A stretch of 34,012 nt of DNA, taken from positions 1-34,012 of the forward strand of contig JABDMC010000135.1 in assembly GCA_013001695.1 (NCBI GenBank). The letters run 5' to 3'. Position numbers and translations under genes: made by a program. The stretch is from Akkermansiaceae bacterium (lineage in GTDB: Bacteria; Verrucomicrobiota; Verrucomicrobiia; Verrucomicrobiales; Akkermansiaceae). Positions 1 through 12,659 of the stretch are shown piece by piece (positions within the stretch are counted from its first letter, which is position 1; each line of letters opens with the position of its first letter). The notes under the pieces are model-generated. The model did no database searches, was not told where the DNA came from, and was given only the letters and a program-made list of their open reading frames with translations.

Positions 1-556
1 GGATGAAGTTGATGTCGCTGTAGCGGTAGGTCAGGCCCGCGACACCCACCGACGGCTCGCCGCAGGCCAGGGCGATTCCGTTTTCGTATCCGCTCCACGT
101 GAAGCCGCGCCGGATCCCGGAGTTCAGCCCGGAGGTGTGCGTCAGGAGGTGCCGGATGGTGACGCGCGGCTTGTTGGCATCGCCGGTCAGCTCGGGGAGG
201 AACTTCTGCGCCTTGTCGTCGAGCCGGATCCGGCCGTTCTCGACGAGCTTCATGATGCAGGGCGTGGTGGCGACGACCTTCGTGAGGGACGCCAGGTCGA
301 AGATGGTGTCCTCCGTCATCGCCTCGCGGGCCGGGACGGAGCTGCGGTTCCCGAACGCCTTCTGGTAGATGAGATCTCCGTGCTCGAGCCGGAACACCCC
401 GCCGGGAAGCTTCTTCCGCTTGATGGCGCGTTGCACCACGGGGCCGATCCGGGTGAGGGCCTCGGACCCGGCGGCGCGCTCCGCCCGGACCGGAACGGGA
501 CCCGCCATCCAGACGGCGAGGACGGAGAGGGAAAAGAGGAGGGCCGCGGAACGCAT
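1..556 (-). CDS. Serine hydrolase, beta-lactamase (class C/esterase) family, 3' end cut by window edge
   Basis: The minus strand is open from an ATG at 556 to the window edge, giving the first 185 residues. An N-terminal hydrophobic signal peptide (about residues 1-25) suggests export. The serine hydrolase/penicillin-binding fold is supported by the S90-L-T-K93 nucleophile motif (SxxK), the typical HLLTHTSGL stretch near residue 136, and Y179-S-D-I-N183, which matches the second catalytic motif (YxN-like, YSD variant). Members hydrolyse beta-lactams, esters or D-amino-acid peptides, and sequence alone does not say which. The third motif would lie beyond the window. It diverges from the repeat protein at 782 across a 225-bp gap. 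The family call is firm; the substrate is unknown. Confidence 0.88.
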   Translation of the reverse strand, partial: MRSAALLFSLSVLAVWMAGPVPVRAERAAGSEALTRIGPVVQRAIKRKKLPGGVFRLEHGDLIYQKAFGNRSSVPAREAMTEDTIFDLASLTKVVATTPCIMKLVENGRIRLDDKAQKFLPELTGDANKPRVTIRHLLTHTSGLNSGIRRGFTWSGYENGIALACGEPSVGVAGLTYRYSDINFI

Positions 557-665
557 CAGGTCATCTACGCACTTGCTGGGGGCAAAGTAACACCGGAGGG
601 CCGCCCGGGTCACCCCTCATCAAGATCCCAACCACGGGGATGTGAGCGGACCTCGTTTGGTAATT

Positions 666-729
666 CGGATAATATGTCGCGTGCAGGCAACCGGCAGGTC
701 CGGATATTTTCGGTTGCCCAAGTTATCCG
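666..729. repeat. Nested inverted repeat in divergent intergenic region
   Basis: In the 225-bp gap between the divergent genes starting at 556 (minus) and 782 (plus) there are two nested perfect inverted pairs. The outer pair is CGGATAA (666-672) with TTATCCG (723-729). The inner pair is GGCAACCG (686-693) with CGGTTGCC (711-718). It could be a cruciform, an operator or a transcript hairpin. No T-tract follows, so it is not a standard terminator. Confidence 0.5.
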
Positions 730-781
730 CATTTCCCGGAACAATCCTGCATACGCCGGCGGTTGGAGTCGTCGACGGGGC

Positions 782-4992
<4,211 letters not shown>

Positions 4993-5064
4993 TCAATAGC
5001 TTCCCCGTGGAGCGGGGAGGATTTGCGGTTGGCGCGGGCCGGTTTTCTGCTACCTCCTGTTGTC

Positions 5065-5694
5065 ATGACACGCCGCCTTCCCGTCCTCGCCGCCCTCCTT
5101 GCATTCGCCGCGCCTGCCGTCGCGGACCAGCACGAGTTCACAACGATCTACGACGGCAAGGATCTCTCCAAGATCAAGACCGAGGGAAACTGGAAGATCC
5201 AGGACGACGGGTCGCTCTTCCTCGAGCCGCGTCCGGGCGAGAAGGGGTGGCAGCGATACGGCTCCTACCTCTGGCTCAAGGACGACTACGAGGACTTCGT
5301 GGTCGACTTCGAATACAAGCACCCGAAGGGGGGGAACTCCGGGCTCTACTTTCGCATCTCCGACGAGTCGGATGCCACCGCGCACGGGTTCGAGGTGCAG
5401 ATCCTCGATTGCTTCGGCAAGGAGAAGCTCGGGCCGCACGACCTCGGCGGGGTGATCAAGACGGCCGGCCCGCTGGTCAACGCGTCGAAGAAGCCCGGCG
5501 AATGGAACCGCATGATCGTCACCCTCAAGGACGGGAAGCTGACCGTGGAGCTGAACGGCAAGAAGGTGCAGGACGGTCTCGACCTCGCGGCCCGGAAGCC
5601 GAAGGGCAAGGACCTCGCCGCGCAGGGCAAGATTGCCATCCAGGATCACGGCCAGCCCTTCTGGGTGCGGAACATCAGGGTGAAGCGGCTGTAG
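5065..5694 (+). CDS. Secreted DUF1080 protein (3-keto-disaccharide hydrolase-like)
   Basis: The product is 209 residues from the ATG at 5065, chosen because it begins a clear signal peptide (MTRRLP, hydrophobic core, cleavage near A20). The mature protein matches the DUF1080 / 3-keto-disaccharide hydrolase domain, a concanavalin-like beta-sandwich common in Verrucomicrobiota and Planctomycetota. Family stretches visible are TIYDGKDLSKIKTEGNWKIQ, YEDFVVDFEYKHPKGGNSGL, GLYFRIS and PGEWNRMIVTLKDGKL. Family members act on oxidised disaccharides or other glycans outside the cytoplasm; the specificity here is not known. The gene stands alone between icd (divergent) and a repeat-filled gap. Confidence 0.9.
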   Translation: MTRRLPVLAALLAFAAPAVADQHEFTTIYDGKDLSKIKTEGNWKIQDDGSLFLEPRPGEKGWQRYGSYLWLKDDYEDFVVDFEYKHPKGGNSGLYFRISDESDATAHGFEVQILDCFGKEKLGPHDLGGVIKTAGPLVNASKKPGEWNRMIVTLKDGKLTVELNGKKVQDGLDLAARKPKGKDLAAQGKIAIQDHGQPFWVRNIRVKRL

Positions 5695-5762
5695 GTCCGG
5701 GCGGGACCTCCCGTCTCCCCCGTCCTCGCCGCGGAATGCCGTGGAGCCGGGGTGCGAATGGC

Positions 5763-5917
5763 TGCAGGGCGGGCGCCCCGCCTGCCGGGCCTCACCCACC
5801 GCGCCCTCCCGGAACGCCACAATGAATTGTAGGGCGGGCGCCCCGCCTGCCGGGCATTACCAACCGCGCCTTCCCGGAACGCCACAAGGAATTGTAGGGC
5901 GGGCGCCCCGCCTGCCG
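5763..5917. repeat. 65-bp tandem direct repeats with GC-rich palindromic core
   Basis: A core beginning TGTAGGGCGGGCGCCCCGCC occurs at 5763 (with one base changed), 5828 and 5893, an exact 65-bp period. The linkers between cores are also alike: both contain CCCGGAACGCCACAA, then GAATTG before the next core. The core is itself nearly self-complementary (GGGCGGGCG facing CGCCC/CCGCCTGCC). This looks like a duplicated REP-like or miniature element. It lies in a 550-bp gap (5695-6244) that contains no convincing gene. Confidence 0.85.
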
Positions 5918-6036
5918 AAAGCCGCAGTGCAAACGCCCACCGGAGAGTCGCAAGAGGAGCAATGGAGAGCCCTCCGCGCCACCGGGATCCCGGACCCGAC
6001 AAGATCCCGTGGATGGGTGAGGCCTTGGTTGGTCGG

Positions 6037-6064
6037 CCTCGGCAGGCGGAGCGCCCGCCCTACA
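6037..6064 (-). repeat. Inverted copy of the GC-rich palindromic core
   Basis: The sequence CTCGGCAGGCGGAGCGCCC followed by GCCCTACA is the reverse complement of the core repeated at 5763-5917, with a CGCTCC variant in the centre. It is a separate copy in the opposite orientation and has no 65-bp linker. Confidence 0.8.
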
Positions 6065-6136
6065 ACGCGGGCAATCACGCCCGTCGGAGCACCCCGAAGA
6101 ACCGACATCCCGGTGGGGGGGACGCCATTGGCCTGG

Positions 6137-6166
6137 CCTCGGCAGGCGCGGAGCGCCCGCCCTACA
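6137..6166 (-). repeat. Second inverted copy of the GC-rich palindromic core
   Basis: The sequence CCTCGGCAGGCGCGGAGCGC followed by CCGCCCTACA is a further reverse-oriented copy, two bases longer in the centre than the copy at 6037. It ends 78 bases before the start of the MYG1-family gene. Confidence 0.8.
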
Positions 6167-6244
6167 GGACTTCGTGACGGCCGGGTCCGGGTCCGGCCGA
6201 CAATTGCTTGCCGCCGGGCGCCGGGTCCCTACGGTCCCGCTGCG

Positions 6245-7111
6245 ATGGCCATCGAGATGATCCTGACGCACCCGGGCGGGGCGCACAAAGACGAGTTCCT
6301 GGCGTGCAGCCTCCTGGCGGCGCGGCACGGCGTCCCCATCGTGCGGCGCGAGCCGGAGCTGGCCGACCTCGACAACCCGGCGGTGCTGGTGGTGGACGTG
6401 GGCGGCGAGCACGATCCGGAACGCGGCAACTTCGATCACCACCAGTTCCCGCGGGACCACGAGCCGATCTGCGCGCTCTCCCTCGTCCTCCAGCACCTCG
6501 GCCTCTACGAGGACGCGAAGCTCTTCTGCGACTGGCTGGAACCTGCGGAGTGGTTCGACACCCGGGGGGCCATCGGGACCGCCAGGTGGCTGGGCGTCGA
6601 GCGGGACATCATGGACAAGCTGAACTCGCCGATGGACATCACCCTCCTGCGGCGCTTCGCGCGGGAGGAGCGTCTCGCGCCCGGGGAGGTCCTCTACGAG
6701 ACGATGCGCTGGGTGGGGGAGGACCTGCTCGACTACCTGAAGACGCTGCACGACCGCCTCGCCGACATCGAGCGGCGCGGGGAGATCTGGGAACTGGAGG
6801 CGGACGGCGGGGAGTCCTTCAAGGTTCTCTTCATGCCGCGCGTCGATCCGCTGCCGGCGGAGCCGTCGCTCGGGCTCGGGCGCTACCTGCACTCCATCGG
6901 GAAGTCGGGGGAGGTGGCGGGGCTCGTCTACCCGGACCGCCGGGGGAGCGGCTACGGCCTCTCCCGGCACAACGATCACCCCCGCCTCGAGTTCACCCGC
7001 ATCGAGGGGCACGAGGACGTCCATTTCGCCCACGCCCGCGGGTTCGTCGCCAAGACAAGCGCCACCGAAACCGGCCGCCTGAAGGAGCTCCTGCGGGCCG
7101 CCTGGGTGTGA
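6245..7111 (+). CDS. MYG1/UPF0160 family metal-dependent hydrolase
   Basis: The product is 288 residues from the ATG at 6245. Upstream in-frame sequence is repeat DNA, so the longer open frame is not coding. The N-terminus (THPGGAHKDEFLAC, residues 8-21) and NFDHHQFPRDH with D64-H65-H66 match the metal-binding motifs of the MYG1 (UPF0160, DHH-like) family. VVDVGGEHDPERGNFDHH is the family signature. The C-terminal GLVYPDRRGSGYGL also fits. Eukaryotic MYG1 is a 3'-5' RNA exonuclease; bacterial members are little studied, so nuclease or phosphoesterase activity is inferred. No signal peptide is seen, so it is probably cytoplasmic. It ends 18 bases from the convergent permease gene. Confidence 0.85.
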   Translation: MAIEMILTHPGGAHKDEFLACSLLAARHGVPIVRREPELADLDNPAVLVVDVGGEHDPERGNFDHHQFPRDHEPICALSLVLQHLGLYEDAKLFCDWLEPAEWFDTRGAIGTARWLGVERDIMDKLNSPMDITLLRRFAREERLAPGEVLYETMRWVGEDLLDYLKTLHDRLADIERRGEIWELEADGGESFKVLFMPRVDPLPAEPSLGLGRYLHSIGKSGEVAGLVYPDRRGSGYGLSRHNDHPRLEFTRIEGHEDVHFAHARGFVAKTSATETGRLKELLRAAWV

Positions 7112-7129
7112 GATCCCGGCATGCCCCTC

Positions 7130-8452
7130 TCAGGCGCGGCGGCGCTTGAGGGTGTCGATCAGGACCGCGCCGAGGAGGACCGCGCCGAGGACGATTTTCT
7201 GGTTGAAGGGATCGACGTTGGTGAGGTTCATGCCGTTCTTGATGACCGCGATGATGAAGGCGCCGATGAGGGTCCCGAGGATCTTCCCCGATCCGCCGAG
7301 CAGGGAGGTGCCGCCGACGACGACCGCCGCGATCACCTCGAGTTCGTACATGAGCCCGAACTTCGGATCGCCGGCCTGGAGCTGGGATGCGAGGACGATG
7401 CCGCCGAGGCCGGCGAGGGCGCCGCTGATGGTGTAGACCGCGAGGAGGACGCGTTTCACCGGGACGCCGGAGAGGCGGGCGGCCTCGGCGTTGCCGCCGA
7501 TGGCGTACACGTAGCGGCCGAAGGTCATGCGGGTCATCAGGAGGTGGGCGAGGACGTAGAGGACGATCATGAGCCAGACGGGGTTCGGCAGGCCGAGGGT
7601 GACGCCGCCCCCGATCCAGAAGAACGATTCCGGGAGCTGCGGGATGGAGGCTCCCTTGGACAGGCGGAAGGCGAGACCGCTGGCCATGAGCATCATGGCG
7701 AGGGTCACGATGAACGCCGGGATGCGGAAGGCGGTCACCATGGCGCCGCTGAACGCCCCGGCCAGCGCGCAGAGGGCGATGCCGCCGAACAACCCGGCGA
7801 GCATCATGCCGGCGCCGGCCTCCGTTCCGCCGCCGAGGTCGCGGATGACCAGGGCGCCGGCCACCGAGGAGAGGGCCACGAGGGAGCCGACCGAGAGGTC
7901 GATCCCGGCGGTGATGATGACCATGGTCATCCCGATCGCGATGATGGCATAGATGGCGGTCTGGTTCGCGACGCCCAAGACGTTGCTCATCTTGAGGAAG
8001 TTCGGCCAGGTGTGCGAGCGTGGCACCACGAGGGCGTCGGAGAGGCCGTCGAACTGGCCGTAGACCGTCCAGCGGGAGGTGGCGTCGTTGGCGGCGATGG
8101 CGTCGATCGATTCGCCGCGGGCCAGGACGGCCACGATGGCGCGGCGGGCGTCGGCCGGGGAGCCGTTGACGGTGGCGTGGACGGTGGGGCCGAGGTCCGC
8201 GAGGCGGGCCGCGATGGCCGCGCTGAAGGCCCGGTCCTCGGCGGTGTCGCGCGTCACGATGATCACCCCGGCGGATTTTCCCGCGGCGTCGACGATCCGG
8301 TCCGCGACCTGGCGGCCGGCCTCGGCGCCGGTGGGATGTTGCTCGGCGAGGGTCAGGACGCTGAACAAGGCGACGAGGAGAAGCAGCACGAAGATCATGC
8401 CGTAGTCGCGGATGAACTGCCCGGCGGCGGAGTGTGCGGATGGCTTCGGCAT
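7130..8452 (-). CDS. rbsC: Sugar ABC transporter permease, RbsC-like, with extra extracytoplasmic domain
   Basis: The product is 440 residues from the ATG at 8452, against about 320 for ordinary RbsC. Residues 150-440 form the normal permease core, with AIGMTMVIITAGIDLSVGSL and later hydrophobic segments. The N-terminus has a transmembrane helix (about 17-35), then a ~115-residue soluble insert (36-150) before the core. The insert (GVIIVTRDTAEDRAFSAAIA, then RRAIVAVLARGESIDAI) has alternating strands and helices and loosely resembles part of a periplasmic sugar-binding fold. The gene lies 17 bases after rbsA and is last in the operon. The permease role is clear; the transported sugar and the function of the insert are not. 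Confidence 0.9.
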   Translation of the reverse strand: MPKPSAHSAAGQFIRDYGMIFVLLLLVALFSVLTLAEQHPTGAEAGRQVADRIVDAAGKSAGVIIVTRDTAEDRAFSAAIAARLADLGPTVHATVNGSPADARRAIVAVLARGESIDAIAANDATSRWTVYGQFDGLSDALVVPRSHTWPNFLKMSNVLGVANQTAIYAIIAIGMTMVIITAGIDLSVGSLVALSSVAGALVIRDLGGGTEAGAGMMLAGLFGGIALCALAGAFSGAMVTAFRIPAFIVTLAMMLMASGLAFRLSKGASIPQLPESFFWIGGGVTLGLPNPVWLMIVLYVLAHLLMTRMTFGRYVYAIGGNAEAARLSGVPVKRVLLAVYTISGALAGLGGIVLASQLQAGDPKFGLMYELEVIAAVVVGGTSLLGGSGKILGTLIGAFIIAVIKNGMNLTNVDPFNQKIVLGAVLLGAVLIDTLKRRRA

Positions 8453-8469
8453 GGGAATCGTGGAGGCGG

Positions 8470-9975
8470 TTATCCGACCGCGAGGGTCATGAGGTCCTGC
8501 TGGGATGCGGCGGGGACGTCCTCGATCGTCCCGGTGATTCTTCCCTCGTGCATGACGAGGATGCGGTCGCTCATCCCGAGGACCTCGGGCAGTTCGGAGC
8601 TGATCATGATGACGGCCTTGCCCGCCCTGGCGAGTTCGTTGAGGAGGAGGTAGATTTCGTACTTTGCACCGACGTCGATTCCCCGGGTCGGTTCGTCGAA
8701 GATGACCACCTCGGCATTGCGCTGGAGCCACTTGGCGAGGACGACCTTCTGCTGGTTCCCGCCGGAAAGGTTGCCGGCGGCCTGTTCGCGGTGGGGGATC
8801 TTGATCCGGAGCGAGTCGACGAAGCGGTCGAAGGCGTCGCGTTCGCGCCCGCGGTGCACGACGCCGGCCGCGGAAAACTCCGGGAGATTCGGCAGCCCGA
8901 AGTTCTCCCGGACGCTGAGACCGAGGACGAGCCCCTGCGACTTGCGGTCCTCGGTGAGGAGGCAGATCCCGTGCCGGATGGCGTCGCGGGGATTCCGGAT
9001 GTCGAGCGGCATCCCGTCGAGGGTGATCGTCCCGGCGTCGCGGCGGTCGGCCCCGAAGACGAGGCGCGCGGTCTCGGTGCGGCCCGCCCCGACCAGCCCG
9101 GTGAGGCCGAGGACCTCCCCGCGCCGGACCTCGAAGGAGACATCGCGCACCGCCTCGCCGCGCGCGAGGCCCCGCACGGCCAGGCGCGCCTCGCCGATCG
9201 GGTGGTGGTGCTTGGGAAACTCGTTCTCGATCCTGCGGCCGACCATCATCTCGATCATCCGCTGGCGGGTGAGACCGGCGATGGGGGCGGTTCCGACGTG
9301 TTCGCCGTCGCGCAGGACCGTGACGCGGTCCGCAATCTCGAAGATCTCGTCGAGCCGGTGGCTGATGTAGATGATGCCGATCCCCTGCGTGCGGAGGTCG
9401 CGGATGATGTTGAAGAGGTGCTCGACCTCGGTGGGGGTGATGGCGGCGGACGGTTCGTCCATGACCAGCACCCGGGCTTCCTGCGACAAGGCCTTCGCGA
9501 TCTCGACGATCTGCTGGTGGGCGACGGGCAGGCTGCCGCAGGGGGCATCGACCGGGACGCGCACGCCGATGCGGTCGAACAGTTCGCGGGCCCGCCGCCG
9601 TTCCTCGCCCCGGCGGATGAAGCCCGCCACGGATCGCTCGCGGCCGAGGAAGATGTTCTCCCAGGCGCCGAGGTCGGGGACGAGGTTGAATTCCTGGTAG
9701 ATGATGCCGATCCCGGCGCGCAAGGCATCCGCCGGGGAGTCGATGTCCACCGGCGTCCCGTTGATCAGGATGGACCCGCCGTCCGGCCGGTGGGCGCCGC
9801 CGAGGACCTTGATGAGGGTGCTCTTCCCGGCGCCGTTCTCCCCGAGGAGGGCCAGGACTTCGCCGGCCGCGAGTGACAGGTCGATGCCCCGAAGGGCGTG
9901 CACCCCGGGAAACGACTTGTCGATCCCGCGCATCTGGAGGAGCGGGGCCTCGATCGCCGCCGCGGCCCCCGTCAT
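8470..9975 (-). CDS. rbsA: Sugar ABC transporter ATP-binding protein, RbsA-like (two NBDs)
   Basis: The product is 501 residues with two fused nucleotide-binding domains, as in RbsA/MglA/XylG. The first has Walker A G45-ENGAGKST and Walker B VLVMDEPSAAIT, with a signature region LPVAHQQIVEIAKAL in place of the strict LSGGQ. The second has the family's degenerate Walker A (GLVGAGRTET), a full signature NLSGGNQQKVVLAKWL and Walker B VVIFDEPTRGIDVGAK. It powers uptake of a monosaccharide through the RbsC-like permease at the inner membrane. Its ATG (9973-9975) overlaps the TGA of the binding-protein gene by four bases (ATGA), indicating translational coupling. Confidence 0.95.
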   Translation of the reverse strand: MTGAAAAIEAPLLQMRGIDKSFPGVHALRGIDLSLAAGEVLALLGENGAGKSTLIKVLGGAHRPDGGSILINGTPVDIDSPADALRAGIGIIYQEFNLVPDLGAWENIFLGRERSVAGFIRRGEERRRARELFDRIGVRVPVDAPCGSLPVAHQQIVEIAKALSQEARVLVMDEPSAAITPTEVEHLFNIIRDLRTQGIGIIYISHRLDEIFEIADRVTVLRDGEHVGTAPIAGLTRQRMIEMMVGRRIENEFPKHHHPIGEARLAVRGLARGEAVRDVSFEVRRGEVLGLTGLVGAGRTETARLVFGADRRDAGTITLDGMPLDIRNPRDAIRHGICLLTEDRKSQGLVLGLSVRENFGLPNLPEFSAAGVVHRGRERDAFDRFVDSLRIKIPHREQAAGNLSGGNQQKVVLAKWLQRNAEVVIFDEPTRGIDVGAKYEIYLLLNELARAGKAVIMISSELPEVLGMSDRILVMHEGRITGTIEDVPAASQQDLMTLAVG

Positions 9976-10979
9976 GGCGCTTCCTTCAACTCGGGATCCT
10001 GCAGGGCGTCTTCGCGGTAATACAGCTTCGACGGGATGAGGACTTCGGCGGGCACCTCCTCGCCGTTGAAGTGCTTGAGGATCATCTCGATGGTGGTCTT
10101 GCCGATGCGGTCGGGAAACTGGACCGGGTCGCAGACGATCTTGCCCTCGAGGATGGCCTCCTTGCCGATCTTCTGGCCGTCGAAGGCGATGATCCTGACC
10201 TGGTCGGCCTTGCCCGCGGCCTCGAGGGCGGCATGGGCCCCGAGGGCGGAGGGGTCATTGATGGCGAAGATGGCGGCGAGGTCGGGATGGGCCTCGATGA
10301 TGTCCTTGGCGGCCTTGTAGCCCTCGTCGCGGACGCCGCCCCCGTCGAGGATGGCCACGATGTCGATCCGCCCGCCGATCCCGGCCCGGCTGAACGACTC
10401 GACCTGTTCGGTGAAGCCCTTCACGCGCAGCTGGCACGACTCGGCCTGCGGGAAGTGCAGGATGGCGACCTTGCCGCCGGTCCCGCCGAGCAACTTGATC
10501 ATGGCATCCCCGGCGAGCCTCCCGCCCTGGAGGTTGTCGGTGGCGACATGGCAGACCACCTCGGCGTCGCCGCCGTCGTAGGCGAGGTCGTTGGTGAAGA
10601 CCGGGATCCCGGCCTTGTTGGCCTTCTTGATGGCGGGGCCGATGGACTTCGAGTCGCAGGGATTCAGCACGATGGCGGCCACCCCCTTCACGATGAAGTC
10701 GTCGACCTGGTCGGCCTGGCGCTTCACGTCGCGCTCGCCGGAGACGAGGATCAACCCGTAGCCGTGCCTGGCGGCTTCCGCTTCCATGCTGTCGGCGATG
10801 ACCTTGAAGAACGGATTGGTGAGGGTCAGGGCGCTGAAACCGATGACGCCCTTTGGTTCGGCGGCGCCGGTCCCGGCGGCATCCTCCCCGGCGGAACCGG
10901 CGCCGCCGGAACCGTTGTCGTTGCAGGCGGCGAGGCCGAGGGCGGCGGTGGCCAGGATGGTGTGGAAAAGTCGCTTCAT
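9972..10979 (-). CDS. rbsB: Sugar ABC transporter substrate-binding lipoprotein, RbsB-like
   Basis: The product is 335 residues from the ATG at 10979, chosen because it starts a lipoprotein signal (MKRLFHTILATAALGLAAC with lipobox Cys19); a further in-frame upstream ATG has no signal. A Gly/Ala-rich linker leads into a type I periplasmic binding fold: IGFSALTLTNPFFKVIADSM, DVKRQADQVDDFIVKGVAAI, LNPCDS and AIFAINDPSALGAHAALEAA match the ribose/galactose-binding family. It captures a sugar outside the inner membrane and delivers it to the permease. It is first in the minus-strand operon. The ligand cannot be assigned; RbsB is used in the family sense. Confidence 0.93.
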   Translation of the reverse strand: MKRLFHTILATAALGLAACNDNGSGGAGSAGEDAAGTGAAEPKGVIGFSALTLTNPFFKVIADSMEAEAARHGYGLILVSGERDVKRQADQVDDFIVKGVAAIVLNPCDSKSIGPAIKKANKAGIPVFTNDLAYDGGDAEVVCHVATDNLQGGRLAGDAMIKLLGGTGGKVAILHFPQAESCQLRVKGFTEQVESFSRAGIGGRIDIVAILDGGGVRDEGYKAAKDIIEAHPDLAAIFAINDPSALGAHAALEAAGKADQVRIIAFDGQKIGKEAILEGKIVCDPVQFPDRIGKTTIEMILKHFNGEEVPAEVLIPSKLYYREDALQDPELKEAP

Positions 10980-11038
10980 GGGATACGAGGTGCTGGATGC
11001 GGAGCGGGCGCCGGCCATGGGCCTTCGCGCGCCGTCAG

Positions 11039-11050
11039 CAATTCAAATTG
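11039..11050. promoter_or_regulatory. Palindrome in the rbsB/aroE divergent region (possible operator)
   Basis: CAATT-CA-AATTG is a perfect 12-bp palindrome, notably AT-rich for its surroundings, in the 147-bp gap between the divergent starts of rbsB (10979) and aroE (11127). A regulator site is plausible, but no convincing -35/-10 pair could be fixed for either gene. Confidence 0.25.
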
Positions 11051-11126
11051 ACGATGCGATGCCCGCCGAGCATTTTCGCACCGAAGTTTGGCTCCGGCGG
11101 TTCGGGGCCTGCGGACCCGACCGGCC

Positions 11127-11981
11127 ATGAGCAGCATGAACTTCCGCAGTGAGTTGACCGGTTCCTTTTCCCAGCCGTGCGCCGAGAATCCCACCGTGGC
11201 GATGGTGGAGGCGGCCTACCGGCATCACGGGCTGGACTGGCACTACATCAATGCGGAGGTGTCTCCGGCGGACCTTGGCGACGCGGTGCGGGGGGCCCGT
11301 GCCATGGGCTGGAAGGGGTTCAATTGTTCGATTCCCCACAAGGTGGCCGTCATCGAGCACCTCGACGGCCTGGGGGAATCGGCGGCCATCATCGGGGCGG
11401 TGAATTGCGCGGTGCGCCGGGACGGGCAGTTCATCGGGGAGAACACCGACGGGAAGGGATTCGTGGAGTCGCTGCGCGAGGTCGTGGATCCGTCCGGGAA
11501 GCACCTTGTCATGATCGGGGCGGGCGGGGCGGCGCGCGCCATCGGGGTGGAAGTGTCCCTGGCCGGCGCCGACCGGGTGACGGTGGTGAACCGGAGCGCG
11601 GCTCGCGGCGAGGAGGTGGCGGCCCTCCTGGACGCGCAGACTCCCGCCGACGCGGAGTTGGTCCTCCTCGACGGGGAATACGCGGTTCCGGAGGACGCCG
11701 ATATCGTGGTGAACGCGACCTCCATCGGCCTCTTCCCCGACGTGGATGCACGCGTTCCGGTTGATCCGGGATCGCTGCGCGCGGGCGTGGTTGTGGCGGA
11801 CGTCATCCCGAATCCTCCGCGCACCCGCTTCATCGAGGAGGCGGAAGCCCGCGGGTGCAAGGTTCTCGACGGCCTGGGCATGCTCGTCAACCAGGGCGTG
11901 ATCGGGATCAAGTACTGGACCGGCCTCGACGTCGATCCATCCGTGATGCGCGCCAAGCTGGAGGAGATCTTCGGGGGGTGA
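11127..11981 (+). CDS. aroE: Shikimate dehydrogenase family protein
   Basis: The product is 284 residues from the ATG at 11127 (an ATG three codons later is possible). It reduces 3-dehydroshikimate to shikimate with NADPH in aromatic amino acid synthesis. Motifs visible are NCSIPHK with catalytic Lys72, ENTDGKGF with Asp108, the nucleotide-binding loop GAGGAARA (131-138), VVNRS, NATSIGLFPD and the C-terminal LGMLVNQGVIGIKYWTG. The N-terminal substrate loop reads GSFSQPCAENPT rather than the usual SxSPxxHN, so substrate preference (shikimate, quinate or related) deserves care. It is cytoplasmic, with no neighbouring aromatic-pathway gene. The family call is firm; the exact substrate is likely but not certain. 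Confidence 0.88.
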   Translation: MSSMNFRSELTGSFSQPCAENPTVAMVEAAYRHHGLDWHYINAEVSPADLGDAVRGARAMGWKGFNCSIPHKVAVIEHLDGLGESAAIIGAVNCAVRRDGQFIGENTDGKGFVESLREVVDPSGKHLVMIGAGGAARAIGVEVSLAGADRVTVVNRSAARGEEVAALLDAQTPADAELVLLDGEYAVPEDADIVVNATSIGLFPDVDARVPVDPGSLRAGVVVADVIPNPPRTRFIEEAEARGCKVLDGLGMLVNQGVIGIKYWTGLDVDPSVMRAKLEEIFGG

Positions 11982-12045
11982 GCTGGAAACCGCGGGCCAT
12001 GGAAACCGACTTGGCGGGGAGGGGCCGGGCGGCCGGGGAGACGGA

Positions 12046-12510
12046 ATGAAATACGGGAAGTGGCTGGCGGCCACCGCGGGTGCCGTCCTGCTGATCGCGG
12101 TCATCTTCGGCGGGAGGTATCTCGCCGGGTCGTGGGCCCCCTCCTTTGACAAGGGCGGGCTCCGCTTTCCGGCGCGCCCGGAATTGAGGGACGTGCACGG
12201 TGCGGCCTTGTCCGCGGAGGAACTGGGGGAGTTCGTGCGGATGTGCGGCGAGCTGCGCAGCACGAGCCGCGACATCGGCGAGGATCGCGGGAGCGGGTTC
12301 CTGAGCCTGCATTTTCCCGGCGTGGACACGGTGGAGTTCCTGACGATTTACGGGGACCGGAACGTGGTCTTTCCGGGATGGTGGATCGACGCCAAGACCT
12401 ACTCGATGATGGGTCGCCGGGCGCCGTGTTTCGAGCTGAGCGGGGAACTCGAACGGTTCATCCGCGAACACGAGCTGATGACATCCAGCGAAAAACAGTT
12501 GCCGAGGTGA
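12046..12510 (+). CDS. Hypothetical membrane-anchored protein
   Basis: The product is 154 residues with no recognised family. An N-terminal transmembrane helix (about residues 6-25) anchors a soluble domain outside the membrane. The domain contains FLSLHFPGVDTVEFLTIYGD and FPGWWIDAKTYSMMGRRAP, a pattern of beta strands with aromatic residues. The ATG at 12046 is preceded by GGGGAG at suitable spacing, one of the few Shine-Dalgarno-like sites in the window. It starts 64 bases after aroE and may be read from the same transcript. Confidence 0.65.
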   Translation: MKYGKWLAATAGAVLLIAVIFGGRYLAGSWAPSFDKGGLRFPARPELRDVHGAALSAEELGEFVRMCGELRSTSRDIGEDRGSGFLSLHFPGVDTVEFLTIYGDRNVVFPGWWIDAKTYSMMGRRAPCFELSGELERFIREHELMTSSEKQLPR

Positions 12511-12659
12511 AGGAGGCGGCCGGGGGATTACCGGACGCGCCGTGGCGGTTCCGGCCTCGACCCGGACCCGGGCATGTGCTCCGATACGGCCGGGACCGGC
12601 CGCCGACCCCCGGCGAGGCCGGGTGATCCCCGGATTGACCCGCCCCTGATCGTTCTCCG

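Noticed and set aside
5763-5917. CRISPR array
   Set aside because: The repeats have a regular period, but the intervening sequences are copies of each other and not unique spacers, only three units exist, and no cas gene is present.
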